From positions 930,001-994,000 of the forward strand of contig NZ_FXEG02000005.1 in NCBI RefSeq assembly GCF_900176255.2: DNA of 64,000 bases, in the 5' to 3' direction. The DNA comes from Mycobacterium ahvazicum (GTDB taxonomy: Bacteria; Actinomycetota; Actinomycetes; Mycobacteriales; Mycobacteriaceae). Below the pieces are notes generated by a model. That model did not search any database. It was given only the letters and a program-made list of their open reading frames with translations, and had not been told where the DNA came from. This document shows, piece by piece, positions 35,465-43,590 of the stretch (its first letter is position 1; every line of letters begins with the position of its first letter). Position numbers and translations under genes: made by a program.

Positions 35465-35927
35465 CAACGGAGCGGGGCGGGCGGGCTCGCATATGGTCGC
35501 GAACCCTGCTCATGATGTCGCCGAGGTTGCTGACGTCGCCGTCTGACAGCGGATCGAACAGCAAACCGCGCACCACCTCGATGTGCCCGGGTAGCACTTT
35601 GGTGAGACGAGCCCGGCCCGCCTCGGTGATATCGACGATGGTCGCCCGCTGATCATGCGGACTGGCCGCGCGAGCGATAAGCCCCGCTTTCTCCAACAGT
35701 CCCGCCTGATGGGTGAGGCCGCTGCGGCTGTAGACCACTCTGTCCGCCAGATCGGTCATGGTCAGTTGCCCGTCGGCGTCGGCGAGGTGGGCCAGAATCT
35801 CGAACTGCACGTAGCTGAGATCGCCTTCGGCCTGTAGCTGCTGGCGCACCGCGTACTGAAGCAGGCTGACCGCCTCGGTGAGGGCGAAGTACGTCCGCAT
35901 TTGCTCCGGCTTGAGTGGTTCGACCAT
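35442..35927 (-). CDS. MarR-family transcriptional regulator
   Basis: 161 residues. The winged helix-turn-helix is in LSYVQFEILAHLADADGQLTMTDLADRVVYSRSGLTHQAGLLEKAGLIARAASPHDQRATIVDITEAG (about 38-105), with the DxR wing motif (HDQRAT) typical of MarR. The C-terminal dimerisation helices follow. It is divergent from a quinone oxidoreductase gene; three matching palindromes in the spacer indicate repression of both genes. Confidence 0.95.
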   Translation of the reverse strand: MVEPLKPEQMRTYFALTEAVSLLQYAVRQQLQAEGDLSYVQFEILAHLADADGQLTMTDLADRVVYSRSGLTHQAGLLEKAGLIARAASPHDQRATIVDITEAGRARLTKVLPGHIEVVRGLLFDPLSDGDVSNLGDIMSRVRDHMRARPPRSVVSRAMRG

Positions 35928-35940
35928 GCCGCGATCGTAC

Positions 35941-35958
35941 TGCTTCGATGTCGAAGCA
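35941..35958. promoter_or_regulatory. MarR operator palindrome 1
   Basis: TGCTTCGA-TG-TCGAAGCA, perfect 8-bp arms, starting 14 nt upstream of the marR-type start codon, well placed for autorepression. Confidence 0.75.
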
Positions 35959-35987
35959 AAGAGACGAAGGCCACAGTTATCTCGGGA

Positions 35988-36007
35988 TTGCTTCGATCTC
36001 GAAGCAA
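35988..36007. promoter_or_regulatory. MarR operator palindrome 2
   Basis: TTGCTTCGA-TC-TCGAAGCAA, perfect 9-bp arms, centred in the divergent spacer; same core as the sites on either side. Confidence 0.75.
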
Positions 36008-36024
36008 GTTACTGCATGGGTAAC

Positions 36025-36042
36025 TGCTTCAATCTCGAAGCA
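36025..36042. promoter_or_regulatory. MarR operator palindrome 3
   Basis: TGCTTCAA-TC-TCGAAGCA, one mismatch in the left arm, ending 20 nt upstream of the oxidoreductase ATG and next to its ribosome site (GGAG). Confidence 0.7.
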
Positions 36043-36062
36043 AACAAGGAACGGAGAAGATC

Positions 36063-37007
36063 ATGAAGGCAGTGCTTTACCACCGGTACGGCAGCAGCGA
36101 GGTGCTGGAGTACTCCGAGGTCCAGCGACCGACTCCGGGCGCCGGCCAAGTTCTGGTGAAAGTGGCCGGGACGTCGTTCAATCCGGTCGACGCGGGCATC
36201 CGCGGCGGCTACCTGTCCGAGGTGTACGAGATCACCTTCCCGCACGTGCCGGGGATCGACGTCGCGGGCACGGTCGCCGAGCTCGGCGGCGGCGTAACAG
36301 GCTGGAGCGTCGGTGACGCGGTCGTGGCGTTGCTTCCGATGGATGCCGACGGTGCCGCCGCCGAGTACGTGCTGGCACCGGCGGAGGCGTTGGCGCCGGC
36401 GCCGCGGACCGGGAGCCTGGCGGATTCGGCCGCGCTGCCGACCGTCGGCTTGACGGCGTGGCAGGCACTGTTCGAGATGGCGGGCCTGCAGGCCGGGCAG
36501 ACCATCCTGATCAACGGCGCGGGCGGAGCGGTCGGTGGCTACGCCGTCCAGCTCGCCAAACACGCCGGTGCCATCGTCACGGCTACCGCATCGGCGCGCA
36601 GCGCGGACCGGCTACGTGCATACGGAGCCGACCGGATCATCGGCTACATCGACTACACGCAGACACCGATCGCCGTCGCCGGGGGCCCGTTTGATGTGGT
36701 GTTCAACCTGGTGAGCACCACGCCCCAGGAAACCGAAGCGCTCGTCGACGTGGTCGCCGACGGCGGCTTCTACGTCGGCACCATGACGTCGGGGACGGAG
36801 GACACCGGCCGAAACGTCCGTGCGCAGCGGATATTCGTCCGCAGCGACGCGAGGCAGTTGGCCGACCTGGTCAGCCGGGTAGACGCCGGCCAGCTGCGCA
36901 TCGACGTCGCCGAGCGTCGCCCGCTGAACCAGGCCGCCGCGGTCCACGAAGCCTCCGACGCCGGCCGGTTGCCGGGCAAGACCATCCTGTTGCCCGCCGA
37001 TCGATAA
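36063..37007 (+). CDS. NADP-dependent quinone oxidoreductase-like protein (zinc-free MDR family)
   Basis: 314 residues. The GroES-like N-terminal domain has KAVLYHRYGSSEVLEYSEV, GTSFNPVDAGIRGG and PHVPGIDVAGTVAELG. The Rossmann fold is TILINGAGGAVGGYAVQLAKHAG (about 155-177). The Cys/His zinc ligands of alcohol dehydrogenases are absent. It would reduce quinones or reactive carbonyls with NADPH. It sits behind three palindromes shared with the divergent marR-type gene, so it is presumably induced when the repressor is released. Confidence 0.95.
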   Translation: MKAVLYHRYGSSEVLEYSEVQRPTPGAGQVLVKVAGTSFNPVDAGIRGGYLSEVYEITFPHVPGIDVAGTVAELGGGVTGWSVGDAVVALLPMDADGAAAEYVLAPAEALAPAPRTGSLADSAALPTVGLTAWQALFEMAGLQAGQTILINGAGGAVGGYAVQLAKHAGAIVTATASARSADRLRAYGADRIIGYIDYTQTPIAVAGGPFDVVFNLVSTTPQETEALVDVVADGGFYVGTMTSGTEDTGRNVRAQRIFVRSDARQLADLVSRVDAGQLRIDVAERRPLNQAAAVHEASDAGRLPGKTILLPADR

Positions 37008-37015
37008 CCCGCGAC

Positions 37016-37052
37016 GCGACCCGCTCCGCACCAATTGTGCCGAGCGGGTCGC
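37016..37052. terminator. Bidirectional terminator hairpin
   Basis: GCGACCCGCTC / GAGCGGGTCGC (11 bp) continues as GCAC / GTGC after a C-C mismatch, with loop CAATT. It lies between the convergent oxidoreductase and GlsB-type genes. Confidence 0.8.
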
Positions 37053-37076
37053 TTACGCGGCGGGTGGATGTGGACC

Positions 37077-37358
37077 TCAGCGAATTCGCCCGGAGGTGCG
37101 GGCGCCGACCCGAGTCCAGATCAGCAACACGATCACAGCGCCGATAACGGACCCGATGAGTCCGGCGGGCTGAAAAAAGCCCTGCTCAGCATCCTTGTGG
37201 AAGAGCACATAGCCGAGGAAGCCACCGACGAACGAGCCGACGATCCCCAAGGCCATCGTCGACAGAATCGACATCGGCTGGTTGCCGGGAACCAGCAACC
37301 GCGCCAGCGCTCCGGCGACGAGCCCGACGACGAGGAGGGTAACGATAAGTCCGATCAT
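37077..37358 (-). CDS. GlsB/YeaQ/YmgE-family small stress membrane protein
   Basis: 93 residues with three hydrophobic helices. The family pattern is visible in IGLIVTLLVVGLVAGALARLLVPGNQPM, LGIVGSFVGGFLGY and GLIGSVIGAVIVLLIW. These are called transglycosylase-associated proteins, without proof of such activity; they are typically stress-induced. ATG at 37358 with AAAGG upstream. It is divergent from the response regulator gene. Confidence 0.92.
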   Translation of the reverse strand: MIGLIVTLLVVGLVAGALARLLVPGNQPMSILSTMALGIVGSFVGGFLGYVLFHKDAEQGFFQPAGLIGSVIGAVIVLLIWTRVGARTSGRIR

Positions 37359-37462
37359 GATGCGAGCCTTTCGCGTTGTGCCGCAAGCGGCGTTTCGTAC
37401 CTGCGTGGCCGAGCGGATGCCCGACACATCTCCCAGACAACAACCCCAAAGGGTGGTGGCAC

Positions 37463-37480
37463 TACACCCCTAGGGGGGTA
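37463..37480. promoter_or_regulatory. Palindrome at the response-regulator start
   Basis: TACACCCC-TA-GGGGGGTA (one mismatch, perfect CCCCTAGGGG core) 12 nt before the ATG at 37493, overlapping the G-rich stretch that would serve as ribosome site. A candidate autoregulatory site. Confidence 0.5.
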
Positions 37481-37492
37481 AGTTCTACGCCC

Positions 37493-38161
37493 ATGGCCGC
37501 TCGTAACGCAGAACCGATCACGGTGGCGCTGGTCGACGACTACGACGTCGTCGTGATGGGCGTGGCCAACATGTTCGACCGATACAAAGACCGCATCGTC
37601 GTCGCCGAACTGGACTCGAACATGTCCCTGGACGACACCGTCGACATCGTCATGTACGACTCGTTCGCACAGCCCGAATCGGATTACGACGAGATCGCCG
37701 AGCTGGCGGCGAATCCCCGTGCGGCCCGAGTTGTGGTGTACACCTGGAACTTTCACCCCGATCTGATTCGCCACGCGCGCGACAAGGGCGCCGATGGTTA
37801 CCTGTCGAAGGCGTTGCCGGCTAGAGAACTGGTGGCAGCGTTAGAGGCGGTGCATGCCGGTGAGACGGTGATAAGCGAGGCTCCGCCGCGGGCGCGCAGC
37901 GCACTGGGTCTCGACTGGCCCGGACGCGGTGAAGGACTCAGCGACCGGGAGGCGGAGATCCTGGCGCTGATAACCCAGGGCAAGAGCAACGCCGAAGTGG
38001 CGCGGCTGACTTATCTCAGTCCCAACACCGTGAAGTCCTATATCCGAAGCGTTTACCGCAAGATCGGTGTGGCGAGCCGGACTCAGGCCGTGCTGTGGGG
38101 AGTCGACCACGGCTTTATGCCGGACCACCATCGCATCGAACACTGGCGCGGCGGACCCTGA
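37493..38161 (+). CDS. LuxR/NarL-type response regulator, orphan
   Basis: 222 residues. The receiver-like domain runs about 8-120: acidic pocket in VALVDDYDVVV, a candidate phospho-acceptor Asp in VDIVMYDSF, and the conserved Lys in DGYLSKALPARELV. A linker follows, then the LuxR HTH at about 150-210 (LSDREAEILALITQGKSNAEVARLTYLSPNTVKSYIRSVYRKIGVASRTQAVLWG). No histidine kinase is adjacent. It ends 20 nt from the convergent ClC gene. ATG at 37493 is the start of recognisable protein. Confidence 0.92.
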   Translation: MAARNAEPITVALVDDYDVVVMGVANMFDRYKDRIVVAELDSNMSLDDTVDIVMYDSFAQPESDYDEIAELAANPRAARVVVYTWNFHPDLIRHARDKGADGYLSKALPARELVAALEAVHAGETVISEAPPRARSALGLDWPGRGEGLSDREAEILALITQGKSNAEVARLTYLSPNTVKSYIRSVYRKIGVASRTQAVLWGVDHGFMPDHHRIEHWRGGP

Positions 38162-38181
38162 GGTACCGCGAGGAGCGCCGG

Positions 38182-39828
38182 TTAGCTCGCACGGCCGTTG
38201 CGCCGAGCCGATGCCCAGCGTCGCACCGCACTCTGCGGCGGCCGGGGGAAGTACGGGGTCAGGTGCCGTGTCCGTTCGGTGTCTTCGTTGAGATCGTGCA
38301 GGCGGGCGGTGAGCAAATCCTTCATCAGCAGATGGCCTTGGTCGCAGCCGTCCGGCGATATCACGCGCAGTGGCCGGCCGTCCGATTCGGCGAAGACATT
38401 CGCCGCGTGCCGCAAGGTGGCCTGCGAGCTGATCGAGGCGCCCGCCGGTGTGGGCGACGGCCCGGGACGCACCACTTCGCCGACCAGGAATGCTTCCAGC
38501 GGGTCCGTTGTGTAATCACGGGTGAGGTGCATCCCGCTGCGGGCGATCTTCTCGGTGAGCACCGAACGCGCCAGCACCAGAACGGATATCACGTAGGCGG
38601 TGATCGTGGCGATGATCACCGGGAGCATCGCGGGCCAGGCTCGGGTGAGTTCCAGGGTGAACATGATGGCGGCCAGCGGTGCCCGCATGATGCCGCAAAC
38701 CACGGCCGCCAGGCCCAACATCGCCCAGAAACCTGGAAACACGTGCGGAAACCAGTGCCCGAGGAATGCTCCGAGCGCACTGCCGATCATGAACACCGGA
38801 GCGAAAACACCACCCGAAGTTCCCGAGCCGAGCGACAGAGCCCAGATTGCCGTCTTCACCACGAGGATGCCGACGATCAGCGACAGGCCAGCATGCCCGG
38901 TGAGGAGCGCATCGATCACGTTGTAACCAACCCCGAGAGCGCGCGGTTCAATCAGCCCGCCCACGCCGATGATCAGACCGCCGATCGCCGGCCACCACAT
39001 CCAGTGGATCGGCAGGCGCGGAAAAGCGCCCTCGGCCCAATAGACCAAGTGCGTCGCGCCGATGGCCACTGCGGCGCCGGCGATTCCGACCGCGACCGCC
39101 AAAACATCTATTTGCCAATGCACTTCGGCCATCCGTGCAGCGACGGGAAATATCGGCGCGCCGCCCATGATGAATAGCCGCGTAACGGTGGCGACGGCGA
39201 CCGAACCGGCGACCGGGACCAGGCTGCGAGGCCGGAATTCGAACAGCAGCAACTCGACCGCCAACAAGATGGACGCCAGCGGAGCATTGAAGGTGGCCGC
39301 GATGCCGCCCGCAGCGCCGGAGGCGAGCAGGATCTTTCGCTCATCCGCGGTCAAATGCAGGAACTGGGCGACAACCGAACCCATCGCGCCGCCGGTCATG
39401 ACAATCGGCCCCTCCGCGCCGAACGGGCCGCCGGTACCGATACTGATGGCCGCCGAGATTGGCTTTAACACAGCGACTTTGGGTTCGACCCGGCTGCTGC
39501 CGGTGAGGATCACCTCGATGGTCTCGGGCATGCCGTGGCCGCGGACCTGATCCGACCCGTACCGAGCCATCAAGCCGATCACCAAACCGCCGGCAACCGG
39601 CGCACCCAGGATCAGCCACCATGGATGCTCATTGGCGGCGGGTGACACCAGAGCATCCGAAAATCTATGGTAGAAAACAAGATTGGTGACAAGTCCGATC
39701 AACTGGACCAGACACCATGCCACCCCCGCCGATAGGGCGCCGATGCACAGCGCAACCCCGGTGATCAGCAATACCCGCCGATCGACGGCGAAATCCGCCA
39801 ACGGTCCACTCACCACAGATTTCCTCAC
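38182..39828 (-). CDS. ClC-family chloride channel/transporter
   Basis: 548 residues with about 11-12 membrane helices. Selectivity-filter motifs are GHGMPE (97-102), GTGGPFGAEGP (gating Glu139) and GSGTSGGVFAP. The C-terminal part (about 450-520) looks like a shortened CBS-type cytoplasmic domain. Whether it is a channel or a Cl-/H+ antiporter cannot be decided without alignment of the proton glutamate. GTG start at 39828; the 195-nt region upstream carries its promoter. Confidence 0.94.
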   Translation of the reverse strand: MRKSVVSGPLADFAVDRRVLLITGVALCIGALSAGVAWCLVQLIGLVTNLVFYHRFSDALVSPAANEHPWWLILGAPVAGGLVIGLMARYGSDQVRGHGMPETIEVILTGSSRVEPKVAVLKPISAAISIGTGGPFGAEGPIVMTGGAMGSVVAQFLHLTADERKILLASGAAGGIAATFNAPLASILLAVELLLFEFRPRSLVPVAGSVAVATVTRLFIMGGAPIFPVAARMAEVHWQIDVLAVAVGIAGAAVAIGATHLVYWAEGAFPRLPIHWMWWPAIGGLIIGVGGLIEPRALGVGYNVIDALLTGHAGLSLIVGILVVKTAIWALSLGSGTSGGVFAPVFMIGSALGAFLGHWFPHVFPGFWAMLGLAAVVCGIMRAPLAAIMFTLELTRAWPAMLPVIIATITAYVISVLVLARSVLTEKIARSGMHLTRDYTTDPLEAFLVGEVVRPGPSPTPAGASISSQATLRHAANVFAESDGRPLRVISPDGCDQGHLLMKDLLTARLHDLNEDTERTRHLTPYFPRPPQSAVRRWASARRNGRAS

Positions 39829-40023
39829 TGCCGCGACGAGAACTGCCCCAATGCGGCGTTTCTTTTCGATCGTTTCCCCAAAACGCCACGCGCAGCCCGT
39901 GTTTGCGCTCCGTAATGGCCCGCCGATAGTAACGATCAGCCTCTGCCCAACGGCTGGGGAGTTGCCGGGTGCCAGCTGAGAATATGCTGAATCCGGGAAC
40001 GATCTGGTCGGCAGTCGGAGCAG

Positions 40024-41025
40024 TTAGAACAGCGCAAGCTGGTCGTCGGCGCTGGCAGCGTCGACAAACTCCTCCATGCTGGTGCCTCCGACCACGGTGC
40101 CCACGCCGGCCATGAACTGCGCGTCGGACACCACCGGCACACCCAGCTGCTGAGCCTGGTAGCCCTTGCCCTGCTCGGGGGCGGGGGCGTTACACACCAC
40201 CAGTGAGGTCTCGCGGTCGACCACATCGGTGTAGGCCAGCCCGGCGTGCAGGATCCGCTCGACGAGTTCCTCGTGGGTGCGCCGCACCTCGGCAGCCAGC
40301 GCCACCCGCATGCCCTGGACCAGCGGCCGGCCGCGGACATACGGCCCGGGATTGAGAAAGGGGCACGGCATCCGCGAGGCCAGCGCCTTCAGCGGGCGCA
40401 GCTCGTCGTGGGTGACCCGGCCGTTGGGCCAGCGACGGCGCGTGACGGGGCGCACCGGCAACCAGATGTCGAGTTCGCGGGCCCGTCCCAACGCGGACGC
40501 GAGCACACCCGTGAGCACCAGGGCGTCGTCGAAGGCGTCGTGTGGCCGCTCCTGGGTCACGCCCCAATGCGTGGCAAGGGTCTCCAATCGCAGGTTCTCG
40601 ACACCGAGGTTGAGCCGACGGGCCAGCTCGACCGTGCACATGACGCTGTCGACGGGCAGTGCGATGCCGGTGAGCTCGGCCTCCGCGGCCAGGAACGCGT
40701 AGTCGAAGGCGACGTTGTGGGCCACCAGCGTGCGCCCGCGCAGCACCTCGATCACGTCACCGACGATGTCGCCGAACTGGGGCTGATCCTCGAGCATGGC
40801 GGCGGTCAGCCCGTGCACGTGCGTGGGACCGGGATCCACCCCGGGGTTGAGCAGGCTGACGACGGACTGCTCGACGCGGCCCTCGGTGTCGAGCCCGAGC
40901 ACCGCCAGGCTGATGACCCGGGCCTGACCGGGACGGAAACCCGAGGTCTCGACATCGATGACGGCCCAACCCGCATCCGGATGGCTCGCGGGCCGGCCCC
41001 AGGGCGTCGGATTTGTGGGGCTCAT
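40024..41025 (-). CDS. dnaQ: DEDDh 3'-5' exonuclease with C-terminal BRCT-like domain (DnaQ-like)
   Basis: 333 residues. Exo I is VIDVETSGF (Asp/Glu), Exo II VAHNVAFDYAFL and Exo III HDAFDDALVL, giving the DEDDh set. The last 90 residues (VQGMRVALAAEVRRTHEELVERILHAGLAYTDVVDRETSLVVCN...) resemble a BRCT domain. This fits the mycobacterial epsilon-like protein Rv3711c; the dominant proofreader in mycobacteria is known to be the DnaE1 PHP domain, so its role is likely in repair. ATG at 41025; the frame further upstream is a murT shadow. Confidence 0.92.
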   Translation of the reverse strand: MSPTNPTPWGRPASHPDAGWAVIDVETSGFRPGQARVISLAVLGLDTEGRVEQSVVSLLNPGVDPGPTHVHGLTAAMLEDQPQFGDIVGDVIEVLRGRTLVAHNVAFDYAFLAAEAELTGIALPVDSVMCTVELARRLNLGVENLRLETLATHWGVTQERPHDAFDDALVLTGVLASALGRARELDIWLPVRPVTRRRWPNGRVTHDELRPLKALASRMPCPFLNPGPYVRGRPLVQGMRVALAAEVRRTHEELVERILHAGLAYTDVVDRETSLVVCNAPAPEQGKGYQAQQLGVPVVSDAQFMAGVGTVVGGTSMEEFVDAASADDQLALF

Positions 41026-41121
41026 AGACGAAGAATCGCACGTCTGACCGACATCACCGCGCCGCTGCGCGGCCGTGTCGGCGGTTAGTTGGATCCGAGC
41101 GGCCACCCTTAAACTGCGCGG

Positions 41122-42360
41122 GTGGTCACCACCCGCGCACGTCTGGCCCTCGCCGCAGGAGCGAGCGCGCGCTGGGCGTCGCGGATGACCGGGCGCGGCG
41201 CCGGCGCGATGATCGGTGGCCTGGTCGCGATGACACTGGACCGCTCGGTGCTGCGCCAGCTCGGCACGGGCCGGCGCACGGTCATCGTCACCGGCACCAA
41301 CGGCAAGTCCACGACCACCCGGATGACCGCGGCCGCTCTCGGCACGCTGGGACCGGTCGCCACCAACGCCGAGGGCGCCAACATGGACGCCGGCCTGGTC
41401 GCCGCGCTGGCCGCCGACCGTGACGCGGGGCTGGCGGCCCTGGAAGTCGACGAGATGCACGTGCCGCACGTCTCCGATGCCGTCGAACCGAGCGTCATCG
41501 TGTTGTTGAACCTGTCGCGCGATCAGCTGGACCGGGTCGGCGAGATCAACGTCATCGAGCGCACGCTGCGCGCGGGGCTGGCCCGTCACCCGAACGCCGT
41601 CGTCGTCGCCAACTGCGACGACGTGCTGATGACCTCGGCCGCCTACGACGCCCCGAACGTGGTGTGGGTGGCCGCCGGCGGCACGTGGGCGAACGACTCG
41701 GTCAGCTGCCCGCGCAGCGGCGAGGTGATCGTCCGCGAGCAGGGCCATTGGTATTCCACCGGCGCCGATTTCAAGCGGCCCAGCCCGCAGTGGTGGTTCG
41801 ACCCCGAAGATGGGGGCACGCTGTACGGGCCCGGCGGGCTGGCCCTGCCGATGCGGCTGGCGCTGCCCGGCGCGGTGAATCGCGGCAATGCCGCCCAGGC
41901 CGTCGCGGCCGCGGTCGCGCTGGGCGCCGACCCCGCGGCCGCCGTCGCGGCGGTCTCGGGAGTGGACGAGGTCGCGGGCCGGTACCGGACCGTGCGGATC
42001 GGCCCGCACGACGCCCGGATCCTGCTGGCCAAGAATCCGGCCGGCTGGCAGGAGGCGCTGTCGATGGTCGACAAACACGCGGCCGGGGTGGTCATCTCGG
42101 TCAACGGGCAGGTGCCCGACGGCGAGGATCTGTCGTGGCTGTGGGACGTACGCTTCGAACACTTCGGTGAGACGGCCGTTGTCGCCGCCGGCGAACGCGG
42201 GACCGACCTGGCGGTGCGCCTGGGGTACGCCGGCGTCGAGCACACCCTGGTGCACGACACCCTGGCGGCGATCGCGTCCTGCCCGCCGGGACGCGTCGAG
42301 GTCGTCGCCAACTACACCGCCTTCCTGCAGCTGCACCGGGCATTGGGACGTCATGGCTGA
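41122..42360 (+). CDS. murT: Lipid II isoglutaminyl synthase, MurT subunit
   Basis: 412 residues of a Mur-ligase-like protein. The P-loop is VIVTGTNGKSTTTRM (about 54-68), and the central domain has EVDEMHVP and VLLNLSRDQLDRVGEI. The C-terminal DUF1727 domain has AGRYRTV, LAKNPAGWQEAL and DLSWLWDVRFE. With GatD it amidates D-Glu of the lipid II stem peptide. Only one Cys (VSCPRSG) is left in the region where firmicute MurT has a four-Cys zinc ribbon. A TAAACT hexamer ends 7 nt before the GTG, so the mRNA may be leaderless. Confidence 0.95.
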   Translation: MVTTRARLALAAGASARWASRMTGRGAGAMIGGLVAMTLDRSVLRQLGTGRRTVIVTGTNGKSTTTRMTAAALGTLGPVATNAEGANMDAGLVAALAADRDAGLAALEVDEMHVPHVSDAVEPSVIVLLNLSRDQLDRVGEINVIERTLRAGLARHPNAVVVANCDDVLMTSAAYDAPNVVWVAAGGTWANDSVSCPRSGEVIVREQGHWYSTGADFKRPSPQWWFDPEDGGTLYGPGGLALPMRLALPGAVNRGNAAQAVAAAVALGADPAAAVAAVSGVDEVAGRYRTVRIGPHDARILLAKNPAGWQEALSMVDKHAAGVVISVNGQVPDGEDLSWLWDVRFEHFGETAVVAAGERGTDLAVRLGYAGVEHTLVHDTLAAIASCPPGRVEVVANYTAFLQLHRALGRHG

Positions 42361-43060
42361 GTCGAGCGTGCGGATCGGGCTGGTGTTGCCCGACGTGATG
42401 GGCACCTACGGCGACGGCGGCAACGCGGTGGTGCTGCGGCAACGACTGCGGCTGCGGGGTATCGCCGCCGAGATCGTCGAGATCACGCTGGACGAGCCGG
42501 TGCCGGAGTCCCTGGACCTCTACACCCTGGGCGGCGCGGAGGACTACGCGCAGCGATTGGCCACCCGTCACCTGCTGCGGTACCCGGGCCTGCAGCGCGC
42601 CGCGCAGCGCGGTGCACCCGTGCTGTCGATCTGCGCGGCCGTCCAGGTGCTCGGGCACTGGTACGAGACGTCCTCGGGAGAGCGGGTGGACGGGGTGGGC
42701 TTGCTGGACGCGACGACCTCGCCACAGCAGGCGCGCACGATCGGCGAACTGGTGAGCAAGCCGCTGCTGGCCGGGCTGACCCAGCCGCTCACCGGCTTTG
42801 AAAACCACCGCGGCGGCACCGTGCTCGGCCCCGCCGCCGCACCGCTGGGGGCCGTGGTCAAGGGCGCGGGCAACCGGCTTGGCGACGAATTCGACGGCGT
42901 GATCCAGGGCAGCGTCGTCGCGACCTACATGCACGGGCCGTGTCTGGCCCGCAACCCGGAGCTAGCCGACCTGCTGCTGAGCAAGGTGGTCGGCGAGCTG
43001 GCGCCGCTGCGACTGCCCGAGGTGGACCTGCTGCGCCGCGAACGACTGGCGGCGCGCTAG
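42353..43060 (+). CDS. gatD: Lipid II isoglutaminyl synthase, glutaminase subunit GatD
   Basis: 235 residues of a class I glutamine-amidotransferase (CobB/CobQ-like). The nucleophile Cys94 is in VLSICAAVQVLG and His194 in ATYMHGP; the substrate loop is YTLGGAEDYAQ. It supplies ammonia to MurT. The ATG at 42353 overlaps the murT stop by 8 nt. The frame extending back to 41888 is a murT shadow. Confidence 0.95.
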   Translation: MAESSVRIGLVLPDVMGTYGDGGNAVVLRQRLRLRGIAAEIVEITLDEPVPESLDLYTLGGAEDYAQRLATRHLLRYPGLQRAAQRGAPVLSICAAVQVLGHWYETSSGERVDGVGLLDATTSPQQARTIGELVSKPLLAGLTQPLTGFENHRGGTVLGPAAAPLGAVVKGAGNRLGDEFDGVIQGSVVATYMHGPCLARNPELADLLLSKVVGELAPLRLPEVDLLRRERLAAR

Positions 43061-43485
43061 TGCCGGTCGTGAAGATCGCTGCCAGCGGCGCGCTGCTCGC
43101 CGCGTTCATCGCGTCGGCGGCACCGGCACACGCCGACCCGGACGTCCCGAGCGGCCGGTACAACGTGCTCTATCCGGACAACGGCAAATCGACCGCCTGG
43201 CTTTTCGCCCCCTGCGGATCGGACTGCACCCGGGCAACCTCGCAAGATGGCGGGACCTTCGTCATCAGCTGGGAATTCCACCTGGCCAATGGGCGCTGGA
43301 CGCACAGCGGTACGGCCCAGGCACCATGCCCGAACGGCGCATCGATCTCACAGGCCCCGGTGACCGTCGACTACAGCTTCGATGCCGTGTCGCTCGCCGG
43401 CGAAGCCCGGACGACGGCCTCGGACGGGTGCGGCGCGGAGCCGGGCAAGACCTTCACCAGGCCGTTCCAGTTGAGCAAGGCCTGA
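43060..43485 (+). CDS. Small secreted protein with four cysteines
   Basis: 141 residues from the GTG overlapping the gatD stop by one base (or 138 from the GTG at 43069). A signal peptide (KIAASGALLAAFIASAAPAHA) is followed by a beta-rich mature domain with four cysteines (APCGSDC, APCPNG, DGCGAE), suggesting two disulfides. The pattern (SGRYNVLYPDNGKSTAWLFAPCG, GTFVISWEFHLANGRWTHSG) is that of a family of short mycobacterial exported proteins with no assigned role. It probably shares the murT-gatD transcript. Confidence 0.85.
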   Translation: MPVVKIAASGALLAAFIASAAPAHADPDVPSGRYNVLYPDNGKSTAWLFAPCGSDCTRATSQDGGTFVISWEFHLANGRWTHSGTAQAPCPNGASISQAPVTVDYSFDAVSLAGEARTTASDGCGAEPGKTFTRPFQLSKA

Positions 43486-43590
43486 GGAACGTCAGACCCG
43501 CCCTACCTGGGCGACAAGGTTCTTTATAGGGCACTAGCCCACCCTTCCGCTACGCCGACGCGCCCCGCGGCGGCCCGAGAAAGGGTCCCC

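Noticed and set aside
34055..35467. 470-codon reverse frame opposite leuA
   Set aside because: It is antisense to a fully conserved leuA and has no recognisable domains.
40024..42405. DnaQ protein with a 460-residue N-terminal extension
   Set aside because: The extension is antisense to murT and not protein-like; MSPTNP at 41025 begins the normal 333-residue protein.
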